Assembly: GCA_965601475.1 (NCBI GenBank)
Contig: OZ271832.1
Location: 992,001-1,056,000 of the forward strand
Length of the DNA: 64,000 bases
Reading direction: 5' to 3'
DNA from: JAWPMT01 sp965601475
GTDB taxonomy: Bacteria > Bacteroidota > Bacteroidia > Cytophagales > Cyclobacteriaceae
Shown: in pieces, positions 26,027 through 33,410 of the stretch
Numbering within the stretch: the stretch's first letter is position 1
Layout of the letters: each line of letters begins with the position of its first letter
Notes under the pieces: model-generated
What the model was told of the DNA's origin: nothing
The model's input: the letters and a program-made list of their open reading frames with translations, nothing else
The model's database searches: none
Translations under genes and position numbers: made by a program

Positions 26027-26626
26027 ATGAATACAATGAAAAAGTTCAACAAACCTCAAGTGCCTGTTGCGCACGATATACACCCATTGATACAACAGCG
26101 ATGGAGCCCCAGGGCCTTCGACGACAGACCCATCTCCACCGATCATCTCAATTCGCTTTTTGAAGCGATTCGGTGGTCGGCATCCAGCATGAACGCCCAA
26201 CCCTGGGAGTTCATCTATGCTCGGAAAGGAGATCCTGCACATGAAAGAATAGTAGAATCGCTCATGGACGGTAACAAACCATGGGCTCAACATGCACCTA
26301 TTCTCTTGATCACAATGATCAGAAAGCACTTTGACAACGGAACAGAAAATGGATCGGCAAAACACGATCTTGGTCTGGCAATTGGTAATCTCAGCTTGCA
26401 AGCCACTGACATGGGCATCGGACTGCATCAAATGGGTGGCTTCTACCCAGCAAAAGCAAGGGAGATCTTTGATTTGCCTGAGGACGTGGAAGCGGTTACG
26501 GCTATCGCATTGGGGTATTTTGGTGATCCGGACAGCCTTGAGGAGCCATTCAAATCCAAAGAAATTGCCCAGCGCACGAGAAAGCCCATTGAATCATTTG
26601 CATTTGAAGGAGCTTACAGGCCCTGA
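26027..26626 (+). CDS. Nitroreductase family protein
   Basis: 199 residues. The FMN-binding nitroreductase fold is shown by RWSPRAFDDRPIS near the N-terminus, EAIRWSASSMNAQPWEFIYA at about 45-65, DLGLAIGNLSLQATDMG around 115-130 and the GYFGDPD segment near the C-terminus. Members reduce nitro compounds, quinones or related electrophiles with NAD(P)H. It has a strong AAGGAG sequence about 12 bp before the ATG, unusual for this phylum, and a perfect 20-bp palindrome further upstream, so inducible expression under electrophile or oxidative stress is likely. Confidence 0.93.
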   Translation: MNTMKKFNKPQVPVAHDIHPLIQQRWSPRAFDDRPISTDHLNSLFEAIRWSASSMNAQPWEFIYARKGDPAHERIVESLMDGNKPWAQHAPILLITMIRKHFDNGTENGSAKHDLGLAIGNLSLQATDMGIGLHQMGGFYPAKAREIFDLPEDVEAVTAIALGYFGDPDSLEEPFKSKEIAQRTRKPIESFAFEGAYRP

Positions 26627-26682
26627 ATCCGGTTTATGTCCGGAAATTTGTAGCGAAAAGGTGATTTGATCACGATTTGGCA

Positions 26683-26711
26683 AGTGTTTTGCAGTGGACT
26701 AGTAAAACACT
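26683..26711 (+). promoter_or_regulatory. Hairpin-forming inverted repeat before the lipoprotein gene
   Basis: AGTGTTTT (26683-26690) and AAAACACT (26704-26711) are perfect complements with a 13-bp loop, ending 5 bp before the lipoprotein ATG at 26717. In RNA it would fold over the ribosome-binding region; in DNA it could be an operator. A smaller palindrome, GTGAT-TTG-ATCAC, lies just upstream at 26661-26673. Confidence 0.5.
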
Positions 26712-26716
26712 AAGCT

Positions 26717-27130
26717 ATGAAATCCATCATGTCACTCTTTTTCGTTTTGGTTTTGTTTTCGTGCGGCGATGATGACTGTGATCCATCACAAGACTGCCCC
26801 TCAAATCTGATTTGTACTGAAGAATATCGTACCATCACGGTGGATATTGAAGATACCGATGGCGGGGCTGTCGCCTTGGATCGGTTCGTGATTACCAACC
26901 TGGAAACCAACGAACCCGTAGAGCAGACACGCCTGGATATCTTTCCCGAAGGGACATACCCTATTGCGGAGGATAACTTGCTTGAAGTAGTCACCATAGA
27001 TGGTACGCAATTTCGGTTTGAAGGCTTCATTAATGACGAGAAGGTAGTTGAACAGATCTTCGTCATAGGCCATGACTGCTGTCACGTCATTCTCGTCGAC
27101 GGACCTTCAACTATCGTGGTAGATCTCTAA
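26717..27130 (+). CDS. Small lipoprotein of unknown function
   Basis: 137 residues with a short lipoprotein signal (MKSIMSLFFVLVLFSCGDDD, Cys16). The acidic residues after the Cys match the Bacteroidetes export signal that sends lipoproteins to the cell surface. The mature part is a small beta-rich domain with several Cys (CDPSQDC, NLIC, GHDCCHVILV) that may form disulfides. No named family was recognised. It stands alone, with an 8-bp inverted repeat in its leader. Confidence 0.8.
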   Translation: MKSIMSLFFVLVLFSCGDDDCDPSQDCPSNLICTEEYRTITVDIEDTDGGAVALDRFVITNLETNEPVEQTRLDIFPEGTYPIAEDNLLEVVTIDGTQFRFEGFINDEKVVEQIFVIGHDCCHVILVDGPSTIVVDL

Positions 27131-27204
27131 GGAAGCCAGTTCGTTGTGTCAGTGGACGCTTATGAAGTATTTTCACTAAATTCGACCAAAATTTAAATGA
27201 TACT

Positions 27205-27777
27205 TTGAGAGCTGTACAAGAACAGTGGAAGACCTATGTCTACCCTGAAACGGGCAAAGAATATCTGGTTTCGAGCTTTGGGAAGGTGAAAAGTAAAACG
27301 CCAGATGGCAAGGAGTACGAACACACCACCTACAAAAACAACAGGTATCGGTGCATTCCCACAACCAAATCCAACGGCAAAAACACACTCATATATCTCC
27401 ATAAGGTAGTTGCTGATCTCTTTGTAGAGAACCCCAACAATTTTCGTAGACTAGTATTTTCCGATGGCAATCCTGAGAATTGCAAAGCAACTAACCTCAA
27501 ATACATTAGTGATGAGGAGTTTCGCGAGCTCAACCGAAACCGGACGAAGCCTTATGATATATATGAGAACTACACCCCGAATGCTAAACTAACACCCTCT
27601 AAAGTGGCAATCATAAAAAAGAGGGCACTTGAGAACGAGAAAGACCAGAAAACGCGCTGGACGATCATGGCCAAGCAATTTGGGATCGACACCAAACACC
27701 TCTGGATGATAAGAAAGGGAATCATTTGGGGACATGTGAAACCCGCTGGAACTACCAAAAAACATTCTGAACAATAG
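27205..27777 (+). CDS. NUMOD4 / HNH-like DNA-binding protein with degenerate HNH core
   Basis: About 190 residues. No in-frame ATG exists near the start, so TTG 27205 is used. Residues about 8-45 match NUMOD4 (WKTYVYPETGKEYLVSSFGK). Residues about 60-102 match the HNH endonuclease frame (YLHKVVADLFVENP, then SDGNPENCKATNLKYIS), but the usual VNHxDG is replaced by LVFSDG, so the catalytic His and its Asn neighbour are missing. Residues about 130-180 are a helix-turn-helix of the kind found at the end of phage homing endonucleases (IMAKQFGIDTKHLWMIRKGIIWGHV). It could be a domesticated or decayed homing-type nuclease acting only as a DNA binder. The region looks more AT-rich than its neighbours. 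Confidence 0.75.
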   Translation: MRAVQEQWKTYVYPETGKEYLVSSFGKVKSKTPDGKEYEHTTYKNNRYRCIPTTKSNGKNTLIYLHKVVADLFVENPNNFRRLVFSDGNPENCKATNLKYISDEEFRELNRNRTKPYDIYENYTPNAKLTPSKVAIIKKRALENEKDQKTRWTIMAKQFGIDTKHLWMIRKGIIWGHVKPAGTTKKHSEQ

Positions 27778-27800
27778 CGCTGGGCCTCGGTTGTCTCTGA

Positions 27801-28649
27801 GTGCTTCATTACACGAAAACCGAACAACATCCAGCATTGCCATGGCTTGTTTTTGTCCATGGCGCTGGCGGTAACTCACAAACGTGGAAGTACCAAAGTT
27901 CGACCTTCACAGCGTTCTTCAATGTACTGACCCTTGATCTTCGGGATCACGGGAGGTCAAAAAACATCTTACCAGCATACGATCAGTACGCATTTCCTAT
28001 CATTTCCCAGGATATTAAAAGGGTCTTAGATGAAGCAGGTATCGCGAGTGCCTACTTTGTAACTTTGTCCTTTGGAAGTGTTCTACTGCAACACTTCGCG
28101 ATGACTTACCCCGCCATCGTAAAAGGAGCCATTTTCGCAGGAGGCATCTTCAAGGGCAATGTGGGAATACGATGCTTTGTGCACCTCGCTCGGTTTCTGA
28201 ATTTGATGCTGCCATACGCTACAATGTATGGGCTTTTCTCTTTCCTACTGATGCCCAGGGAGAGGAACCAGAAGGCACGCAGATTGTACCAAATGCAGGC
28301 CCACAAACTCACGCAAGCCGAATATCTGAAATGGGTTGGCTTGTATGGGGAATTCTTCAGGCTTTTGTCCAGGTTCTTCCATCAAAAGTTGCACTTCCCG
28401 GCGCTAATCATTATGGGTGGAGATGATTATGTCTTTCTCAGAGCGGCTCGAGCTTTTGCGAGCAAGCAGGACAGCGCTAAGTTGGAGGTTATACCGAAAT
28501 CCGGTCATATCTGCAATATTGAAAGTCCGGATGCCTTCAATCGCCTGGCAATTGAGTTTCTTTCAAAACAAGACGGCGTCCTTGGAAGAACCCAAAAGTC
28601 CAATGAGGAAAATCACAGTCCACTGGAAAGTCCGTATCCAGTTGGTTGA
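27801..28649 (+). CDS. Alpha/beta hydrolase
   Basis: 282 residues from a GTG. The fold is shown by the oxyanion segment VFVHGAGGNSQTW, LDLRDHGRS, the nucleophile elbow VTLSFGSVLL (Ser in S-F-G, without the usual leading Gly), the acid in GGDDYVF and the His in SGHICNIE. A hydrolase or esterase is likely; the substrate is unknown. The last about 85 bp overlap, on the opposite strand, the end of a membrane-protein gene. The C-terminal tail after FLSKQD looks disordered, and an earlier stop may have been lost. Confidence 0.88.
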   Translation: MLHYTKTEQHPALPWLVFVHGAGGNSQTWKYQSSTFTAFFNVLTLDLRDHGRSKNILPAYDQYAFPIISQDIKRVLDEAGIASAYFVTLSFGSVLLQHFAMTYPAIVKGAIFAGGIFKGNVGIRCFVHLARFLNLMLPYATMYGLFSFLLMPRERNQKARRLYQMQAHKLTQAEYLKWVGLYGEFFRLLSRFFHQKLHFPALIIMGGDDYVFLRAARAFASKQDSAKLEVIPKSGHICNIESPDAFNRLAIEFLSKQDGVLGRTQKSNEENHSPLESPYPVG

Positions 28650-28976
28650 AACCAGTTGCTGTGTAGCATTTGGGAAGTCTGTTCCGGCAGCAATCTTGTT
28701 GTGCAAGGGCACAGATACGAGGAATGTCACAACCCAGGTACTGATCACCAGAAGTAAGGTCGCCAAATGCACATAGTTGAAATCACGAAATACCCGACTG
28801 CTATGCAACAGCAATTGACCGACCATGAGTGGCATCACAATGATAGTAATGGCCGAGGTATAGGGACCATGCCATCGCTGCAGTTCTTCTTTGGAATAAT
28901 ATAGAAAACCCGGATATACAATGAGCTGCACCATCCATATGAGCACAACCATCCCAAAGTCAACAAGTCTTATCAT
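28563..28976 (-). CDS. Four-helix integral membrane protein
   Basis: 137 residues from an ATG, with four hydrophobic helices (VDFGMVVLIWMVQLIVYPGF, TIIVMPLMVGQLLL, LATLLLVISTWVVTFLVSV, FQWTVIFLIGLLG). It resembles the small uncharacterised four-helix proteins common in Bacteroidota. No catalytic motif beyond scattered His and Trp residues was seen, and no family name can be given with confidence. Its 3' end overlaps the convergent hydrolase gene by about 87 bp. Confidence 0.78.
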   Translation of the reverse strand: MIRLVDFGMVVLIWMVQLIVYPGFLYYSKEELQRWHGPYTSAITIIVMPLMVGQLLLHSSRVFRDFNYVHLATLLLVISTWVVTFLVSVPLHNKIAAGTDFPNATQQLVSTNWIRTFQWTVIFLIGLLGSSKDAVLF

Positions 28977-29019
28977 GTCATGGTAACAAGCTAGCCAGGG
29001 ACGTTGTTAAAGACCCCAC

Positions 29020-29511
29020 TCATCCAACCAAAACCTTGTCCTTCGTGATACTTTCGAAGAGATGGTGAATCTCAAACATCTGCTGTGCTCCTAGTTTCTG
29101 GCCCATCTGACCAGCAACGTAAAGGGCCGCGCCAAGGAACAACAAAACGGGCACCGACCAGAGAATAGCGGCATCCATACCCAGGGTATAACGCGAAAAC
29201 CCCCACATCCCCAGAAACAAGGTTGATATGCCGATAACAACATAGCCAAAGAAGAATATGGCCCAAAGGGTGGGTTTCGGTCCATACAAGCCTCGAATAA
29301 CGACGCTGTCTTCGTCCTGCTCAAATGTTAAGTGTAACTGTGGTGACCAGAAATGACGATCCTGACCAATACCGACATACACATGACCCGGCAAATGGCT
29401 TGCAACCAACCTTTGGTCGGCTTTGAAGCCCTCGTAGATTGTTTTCTCCCAGTCTTGCGTCGTCCCCTGGACGAATTGCTTAAATCTTGGACGTATCCTG
29501 AAACTTGACAT
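29020..29511 (-). CDS. Uncharacterised two-helix membrane protein
   Basis: 163 residues. A soluble N-terminal part of about 80 residues with a beta pattern (PGHVYVGIG, SVVIRGLYGPKP) is followed by two membrane helices (LWAIFFFGYVVIGISTLFLGM, ILWSVPVLLFLGAALYVAG) and a short amphipathic tail (QMFEIHHLFESI). The layout recalls small membrane proteins with a START-like or PH-like head, but no family was identified. It runs in the same direction as the four-helix protein gene that follows 43 bp on, so the two may be one transcript. Confidence 0.75.
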   Translation of the reverse strand: MSSFRIRPRFKQFVQGTTQDWEKTIYEGFKADQRLVASHLPGHVYVGIGQDRHFWSPQLHLTFEQDEDSVVIRGLYGPKPTLWAIFFFGYVVIGISTLFLGMWGFSRYTLGMDAAILWSVPVLLFLGAALYVAGQMGQKLGAQQMFEIHHLFESITKDKVLVG

Positions 29512-29570
29512 TCATCGAACCTAGGCGATTAGAAAAAGCTGTGGAATGACAAAGATCAAGTATTTGCCTT

Positions 29571-30716
29571 TTATTCTGTGGCCAGTTGATAGACCTCCCT
29601 GTCCGTAAGCGCTCTATCGTAAATACGGACATCATCCAGAACGCCATTCAGGAAAGAATCGCTCCGCAAACTGCCATTCCCACCCAGCTTTACTGTGTAG
29701 TCTGTCGTGGCAAAATACGTTCTCTCAAGATTGCCCGTAACCTCGACACTTGAAGAAATAACCCCATCGATGAAGTACTTGAGTTCTTCACCGTCGTAGA
29801 CTGTCATCAAATGGTACCACTGGCCTTCTTCCGCTTCCCCAAAAAGTACCTTGTACCAATGCTCTTCGCCATTGTCAACGTCCGTTCCAATGCCCGCATT
29901 GAACTTGTTGGTCTGGCCAAGCCTGGACATAATCAAGCCATTCCTATCATCTGTGTTGGAAATAATTTCGTTGCGGCCGTTGGGAAATGAAATAAACTTC
30001 ACCCAGCATCCGAAGCTAACCGCTTCCAGCCCCTCCAGATCGACATCTTCAATATTCGTATCCACGAAATCATCCACACCATCAAAACGGTATGCTGCGT
30101 CTGGATTGTCAAACCGATCTTTGGCAGTAGTAGCGCCATTTACGGTACCGTCAAAACCGTTTCCGGAGACGTCCTCCGCGTCGCCATCCAAAGGGTAGTG
30201 CGCCAAAAGCCCTATTTCCAGGGTATTGACGACGTCAAAAGAAAATGTAGCATACCCAAACTCGATGGGATCCCCGATGGAGGCATCTATAACTTCAATA
30301 ACTATGTCCGTGGTTTCGTCAACTGCAATCTCAAACGAGACGGGTAAGGGTTGATTGACCAAGGGCGCCAATTCTGAACCTTCTATTGGGGACAGGTATA
30401 TCGCTTCTCCGGCATCATCAGCGACAATGAAAGCTTCGACGGTGTATTGCCCCGTTTCCAGGGGGATTTGAGAGGTGACATAGCCTCCATTAATACTCAC
30501 CAATGTCAACTCCTCCAAATCAAAGACGAGCTGCCCATCGGAATCCTGAATTGACAGAAAAATGGTCGATGGTACCTGGGATTCAGCCCTGCCATTATCC
30601 GGAGATTGCACATTGAATTGCACATTTAGAGACCCCTGCCCAACAGGATCGGATTCCTGCCTGCAGGAAATGGTGAATACCAGTAAGACTACGGCGATGC
30701 CACATACTGCTTTCAT
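29571..30716 (-). CDS. LamG-domain lipoprotein
   Basis: 381 residues with a lipoprotein signal (VLLVFTISCRQES, Cys18). Residues about 25-165 form a beta domain of the DUF4493-like kind (LETGQYTVEAFI). Residues about 170-380 are a LamG/concanavalin-like domain: LLAHYPLDGDAEDVSGNGFD, AYRFDGVDDFVDT, WYHLMTVYDGEELKYFIDG, DDVRIYDRALTDREV. It is probably displayed on the cell surface and may bind glycans. The LamG domain is of the same general type as those in the giant protein at the start of the window. It is a single gene with no clear partner. Confidence 0.88.
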   Translation of the reverse strand: MKAVCGIAVVLLVFTISCRQESDPVGQGSLNVQFNVQSPDNGRAESQVPSTIFLSIQDSDGQLVFDLEELTLVSINGGYVTSQIPLETGQYTVEAFIVADDAGEAIYLSPIEGSELAPLVNQPLPVSFEIAVDETTDIVIEVIDASIGDPIEFGYATFSFDVVNTLEIGLLAHYPLDGDAEDVSGNGFDGTVNGATTAKDRFDNPDAAYRFDGVDDFVDTNIEDVDLEGLEAVSFGCWVKFISFPNGRNEIISNTDDRNGLIMSRLGQTNKFNAGIGTDVDNGEEHWYKVLFGEAEEGQWYHLMTVYDGEELKYFIDGVISSSVEVTGNLERTYFATTDYTVKLGGNGSLRSDSFLNGVLDDVRIYDRALTDREVYQLATE

Positions 30717-30820
30717 GAGATGTTAGTTGTTTACAACAAAAATATCTCAGGAAAGCTTGACAAACTAGAAAAAGGTCCTGTTCCTGGTCACCCACCAGAG
30801 GATTACACCACATTCACCAC

Positions 30821-31234
30821 TCAATGCGGCAAGCGGTTACGTACTAGACCATAGGCATAGGTACCTAACACCGCCGACAGAATGACAATGGCAATTACAC
30901 CAAAACCATTGCCTAAAAGTATGAATAACGGCCCCGGACATGCGCCGGTCAGGGCCCAACCTAAACCAAAGAAAATACCTCCGATCAAATAGCGGGGAAT
31001 ACTCCTCGACTTTGGCTGTATGATGATGGGTGTACCATCAACTGCCTTCATCTTGGTCCGCTTGATGAGCTGCGTCACTACAATACCCAATACGATCGCG
31101 GTACCTATGACACCATACATGTGAAATGACTGAAAGCGGAACATCTCGTATATCCTGAACCAAGAGATAATTTCAGCCTTGGTGAGGGCGATACCGAAAA
31201 CAATGCCAACAAATATGTATCTGAAAACTTTCAT
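30821..31234 (-). CDS. YeeE/YedE-type sulfur transporter subunit, C-terminal half (DUF6691-like)
   Basis: 137 residues and about four membrane helices. The motif GLGWALTGACPGPLFILLGNG contains the conserved Cys of the second half of YeeE-type thiosulfate channels, in which Cys residues pass the sulfur compound through the membrane. It is paired with the neighbouring 191-residue protein, which carries the first-half Cys, so the two together correspond to one full YeeE. The gap is 10 bp. Together with the persulfide dioxygenase-rhodanese gene upstream, it forms a sulfur uptake and detoxification module. Confidence 0.9.
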   Translation of the reverse strand: MKVFRYIFVGIVFGIALTKAEIISWFRIYEMFRFQSFHMYGVIGTAIVLGIVVTQLIKRTKMKAVDGTPIIIQPKSRSIPRYLIGGIFFGLGWALTGACPGPLFILLGNGFGVIAIVILSAVLGTYAYGLVRNRLPH

Positions 31235-31244
31235 GTGATACGCG

Positions 31245-31820
31245 CTAGAGAGGTAATAGATAAGGTAGTACGAGGTAGGTCACGAATAAACCTCCGATGA
31301 AAAATCCGATAACCGCAACCAGGGAAGGCCATTGCAAATCACTCAACCCACTTATGGCATGTCCGGACGTACATCCGCCGGCATACCTGGTACCAAATCC
31401 AACCAGAAACCCTCCAAGGACCAGCATGATTATGCCTTTCAAGGTCAGTAGCATTTCCCAACTAAAGACCTCTGCGGGAAGGATTTCCGAGCCGGGATTC
31501 TCAAAACCGAAACCCACAAGCTCTTCCACAGTCGCCGCCGAAATCCCGACCCCTCCTTCTGCTGAAAGGTAATTTTGAGCGATGAACCCTCCAATGACCA
31601 TGCCAGCAGCAAAAATCAAATTCCAGGTCTGGTTTTTCCATTCAAAATCAAAAAACTCGCAATTCTTACCTGCTCCGAAAATGGAGCAGACAGTCCTCAG
31701 ATTGGACGAAATTCCAAAACTCTTGCCAAGGTATAAAAGGCCAAACATCACAAATGCAATCACGGACCCCGCTACATACCACGGCCACGGCTGGCTGACC
31801 CAAGCTATAAATTCACTCAT
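31245..31820 (-). CDS. YeeE/YedE-type sulfur transporter subunit, N-terminal half
   Basis: 191 residues with about five membrane helices. The signature GFGTRYAGGCTSGHAISGL carries the Cys expected to hold the sulfur substrate. In single-chain YeeE this is the first of two equivalent Cys motifs; here the second is in the next gene. The likely substrate is thiosulfate or another sulfane-sulfur compound. It lies 114 bp after the CstB-like gene and no palindrome was found in that gap, so it is probably read through from the upstream promoter. Confidence 0.9.
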   Translation of the reverse strand: MSEFIAWVSQPWPWYVAGSVIAFVMFGLLYLGKSFGISSNLRTVCSIFGAGKNCEFFDFEWKNQTWNLIFAAGMVIGGFIAQNYLSAEGGVGISAATVEELVGFGFENPGSEILPAEVFSWEMLLTLKGIIMLVLGGFLVGFGTRYAGGCTSGHAISGLSDLQWPSLVAVIGFFIGGLFVTYLVLPYLLPL

Positions 31821-31934
31821 TGTTTCTCAATTTTTGCCAATACTCCAGGCTCCAGCACCGGACGCCTGCCGGAATAACACATTTTACATCCGGAAAATAT
31901 CAGTGACCAGACACTAATGTCACTCAGCCTACAA

Positions 31935-33323
31935 TCAGGCAATCTCAGCAAGTGGAATACCCGCCGCCGTGATCGCCTTATATCCACCGGCGATATCTAC
32001 CAGGTTGTGAAATCCTCGGGATTTCAAAATGGATGCGAAGATCATAGAACGATACCCCCCCGCGCAGTGAAGAAAGTACTTCTTCCCAGCTTCCACCTCG
32101 TCCATGGTCTCATTGATGTAGTCCAATGGCAAGTTGATTGCATTGGTGACATGTCCCGCACCAAACTCAGTGGGCTTCCTCACATCCAGGACATCAAGCG
32201 CTTCCGAGTACTGATCTGCAAAAGCTGAGGCGGTAATGGAAGTTACCATTTCTAGTTCCTTGCCAGCTTCCTGCCAGGCATTCGTACCTCCCCGGAGGTA
32301 TCCAAGTGTATTGTCATAACCCACTCGGGACAACCTCGTAACCACTTCTTCCTCCCTGCCTTCATCAGCTATGAAGACAATGGGCTGCTGCAAGTCAGGA
32401 ATCAATGCACCCACCCAAGGTGCGAAAGATCCATCGATACCGATGAAAATTGAATTGGGGATGTGTCCCTTGGCAAAATCCTGAGGTTTGCGCGTGTCCA
32501 GGACCAAAGCGCCATCATGATTGGCCATGGCTTCGAAAGTCTCCACATCCAAAGCCACGTTACCTTTTTTCAGAATAGCGTCCAATCCGACAGCGCTGGA
32601 TTTATTCATGGCCACATTCTGAACAAAATATTGCGGCGGAGGCAATAAACCATCTGTCACCTCTTTCACAAACTCCTCTTTGGTCATATCCTCCCTAAGC
32701 GCGTAATTAAATTTCTTCTGATTCGCCAGGGTATCCGTAGTTTCGCTGCTCATGTTTTTACCGCAGGCAGAACCCGCTCCATGTGCAGGGTAAACAATCA
32801 CCTCATCAGGTAAAGTCATGATTTTTGACCTTAGACTGTCATACAACATCCCTGCCAGATCATCCTGAGTCAGCTCTCCTTTTTGAGCGAGATCCGGCCT
32901 GCCAACATCCCCAATAAACAACGTGTCGCCACTGAAAATGGCGTGTGGTCGACCCTGCTCATCATGGAGTAAATAGGTGGCACTCTCCAACGTATGACCT
33001 GGAGTATGTAAAACCTTAATTTTCAGCTTCCCCACCTCAAAAACTTCACCATCTGTTGCTTCATGAAAATCGTAATTTGCCCTGGCACCGGGGCCATAGA
33101 TGATAGTAGCTCCGGTCTTGGCTGCCAGATCAACATGACCTGACACAAAATCAGCATGAAAGTGTGTCTCAAAAATGTATTTGATTTTAGCCCCTTCCTG
33201 CTCTGCCTTTTTCAAGTATGGCGCTGACTCCCTCAGTGGATCGACAATGGCCGCCTCCCCTTCACTTTCTATGTAATAAGCGCCCTGGGCAAGGCAGCCT
33301 GTATAAATCTGTTCAATTCTCAT
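31935..33323 (-). CDS. CstB-like persulfide dioxygenase-rhodanese fusion
   Basis: 462 residues. Residues 1-240 are a metallo-beta-lactamase fold of the ETHE1/persulfide dioxygenase type: THFHADFVSGH near 53, HTPGHTLES, FSGDTLFIGDVGRPDL and YPAHGAGSACG. The middle domain (about 260-360) has the rhodanese fold (LDTRKPQDFAKGHIP) but ADEGRE where the active Cys loop should be, so it is inactive. The C-terminal rhodanese has C420 in HCAGGYRSM. This three-part order matches Staphylococcus CstB, which oxidises persulfides to thiosulfate. It starts a group with the YeeE/YedE pair. A Crp/Fnr-type site lies centred 59 bp upstream of the ATG. Confidence 0.93.
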   Translation of the reverse strand: MRIEQIYTGCLAQGAYYIESEGEAAIVDPLRESAPYLKKAEQEGAKIKYIFETHFHADFVSGHVDLAAKTGATIIYGPGARANYDFHEATDGEVFEVGKLKIKVLHTPGHTLESATYLLHDEQGRPHAIFSGDTLFIGDVGRPDLAQKGELTQDDLAGMLYDSLRSKIMTLPDEVIVYPAHGAGSACGKNMSSETTDTLANQKKFNYALREDMTKEEFVKEVTDGLLPPPQYFVQNVAMNKSSAVGLDAILKKGNVALDVETFEAMANHDGALVLDTRKPQDFAKGHIPNSIFIGIDGSFAPWVGALIPDLQQPIVFIADEGREEEVVTRLSRVGYDNTLGYLRGGTNAWQEAGKELEMVTSITASAFADQYSEALDVLDVRKPTEFGAGHVTNAINLPLDYINETMDEVEAGKKYFLHCAGGYRSMIFASILKSRGFHNLVDIAGGYKAITAAGIPLAEIA

Positions 33324-33345
33324 CGTTTGCTACACTTAAACTCTG

Positions 33346-33353
33346 CAAGTATA
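33346..33353 (-). promoter_or_regulatory. CstB-like gene promoter, -7 box TATACTTG
   Basis: On the minus strand TATACTTG has one mismatch to TAnnTTTG. Its last base is exactly 36.5 bp from the centre of the Crp/Fnr-type palindrome, the same spacing as at the SulP promoter. Confidence 0.5.
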
Positions 33354-33374
33354 CGAATCAGACCTCGGTTGGGA

Positions 33375-33390
33375 CGTAACCTTAGTTACA
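33375..33390. promoter_or_regulatory. Crp/Fnr-type operator before the CstB-like gene
   Basis: CGTAACCTTAGTTACA contains the palindrome GTAAC-N4-GTTAC. A site identical at 14 of 16 positions lies before the SulP gene at 35178-35193. Its inferred position is near -41.5, the class II activator location used by Crp/Fnr proteins. A Crp/Fnr gene lies in the same cluster. Confidence 0.75.
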
Positions 33391-33410
33391 AACCAAAATG
33401 ACCACATCAA

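Noticed and set aside
25955..26431. 158-codon minus-strand frame opposite the nitroreductase
   Set aside because: It covers the nitroreductase promoter palindrome and coding region and has no domain; the nitroreductase is certain.
26627..26650. TCCGG/CCGGA hairpin after the nitroreductase stop
   Set aside because: The stem is only 5 bp and no T-run follows, so it cannot be called a terminator.
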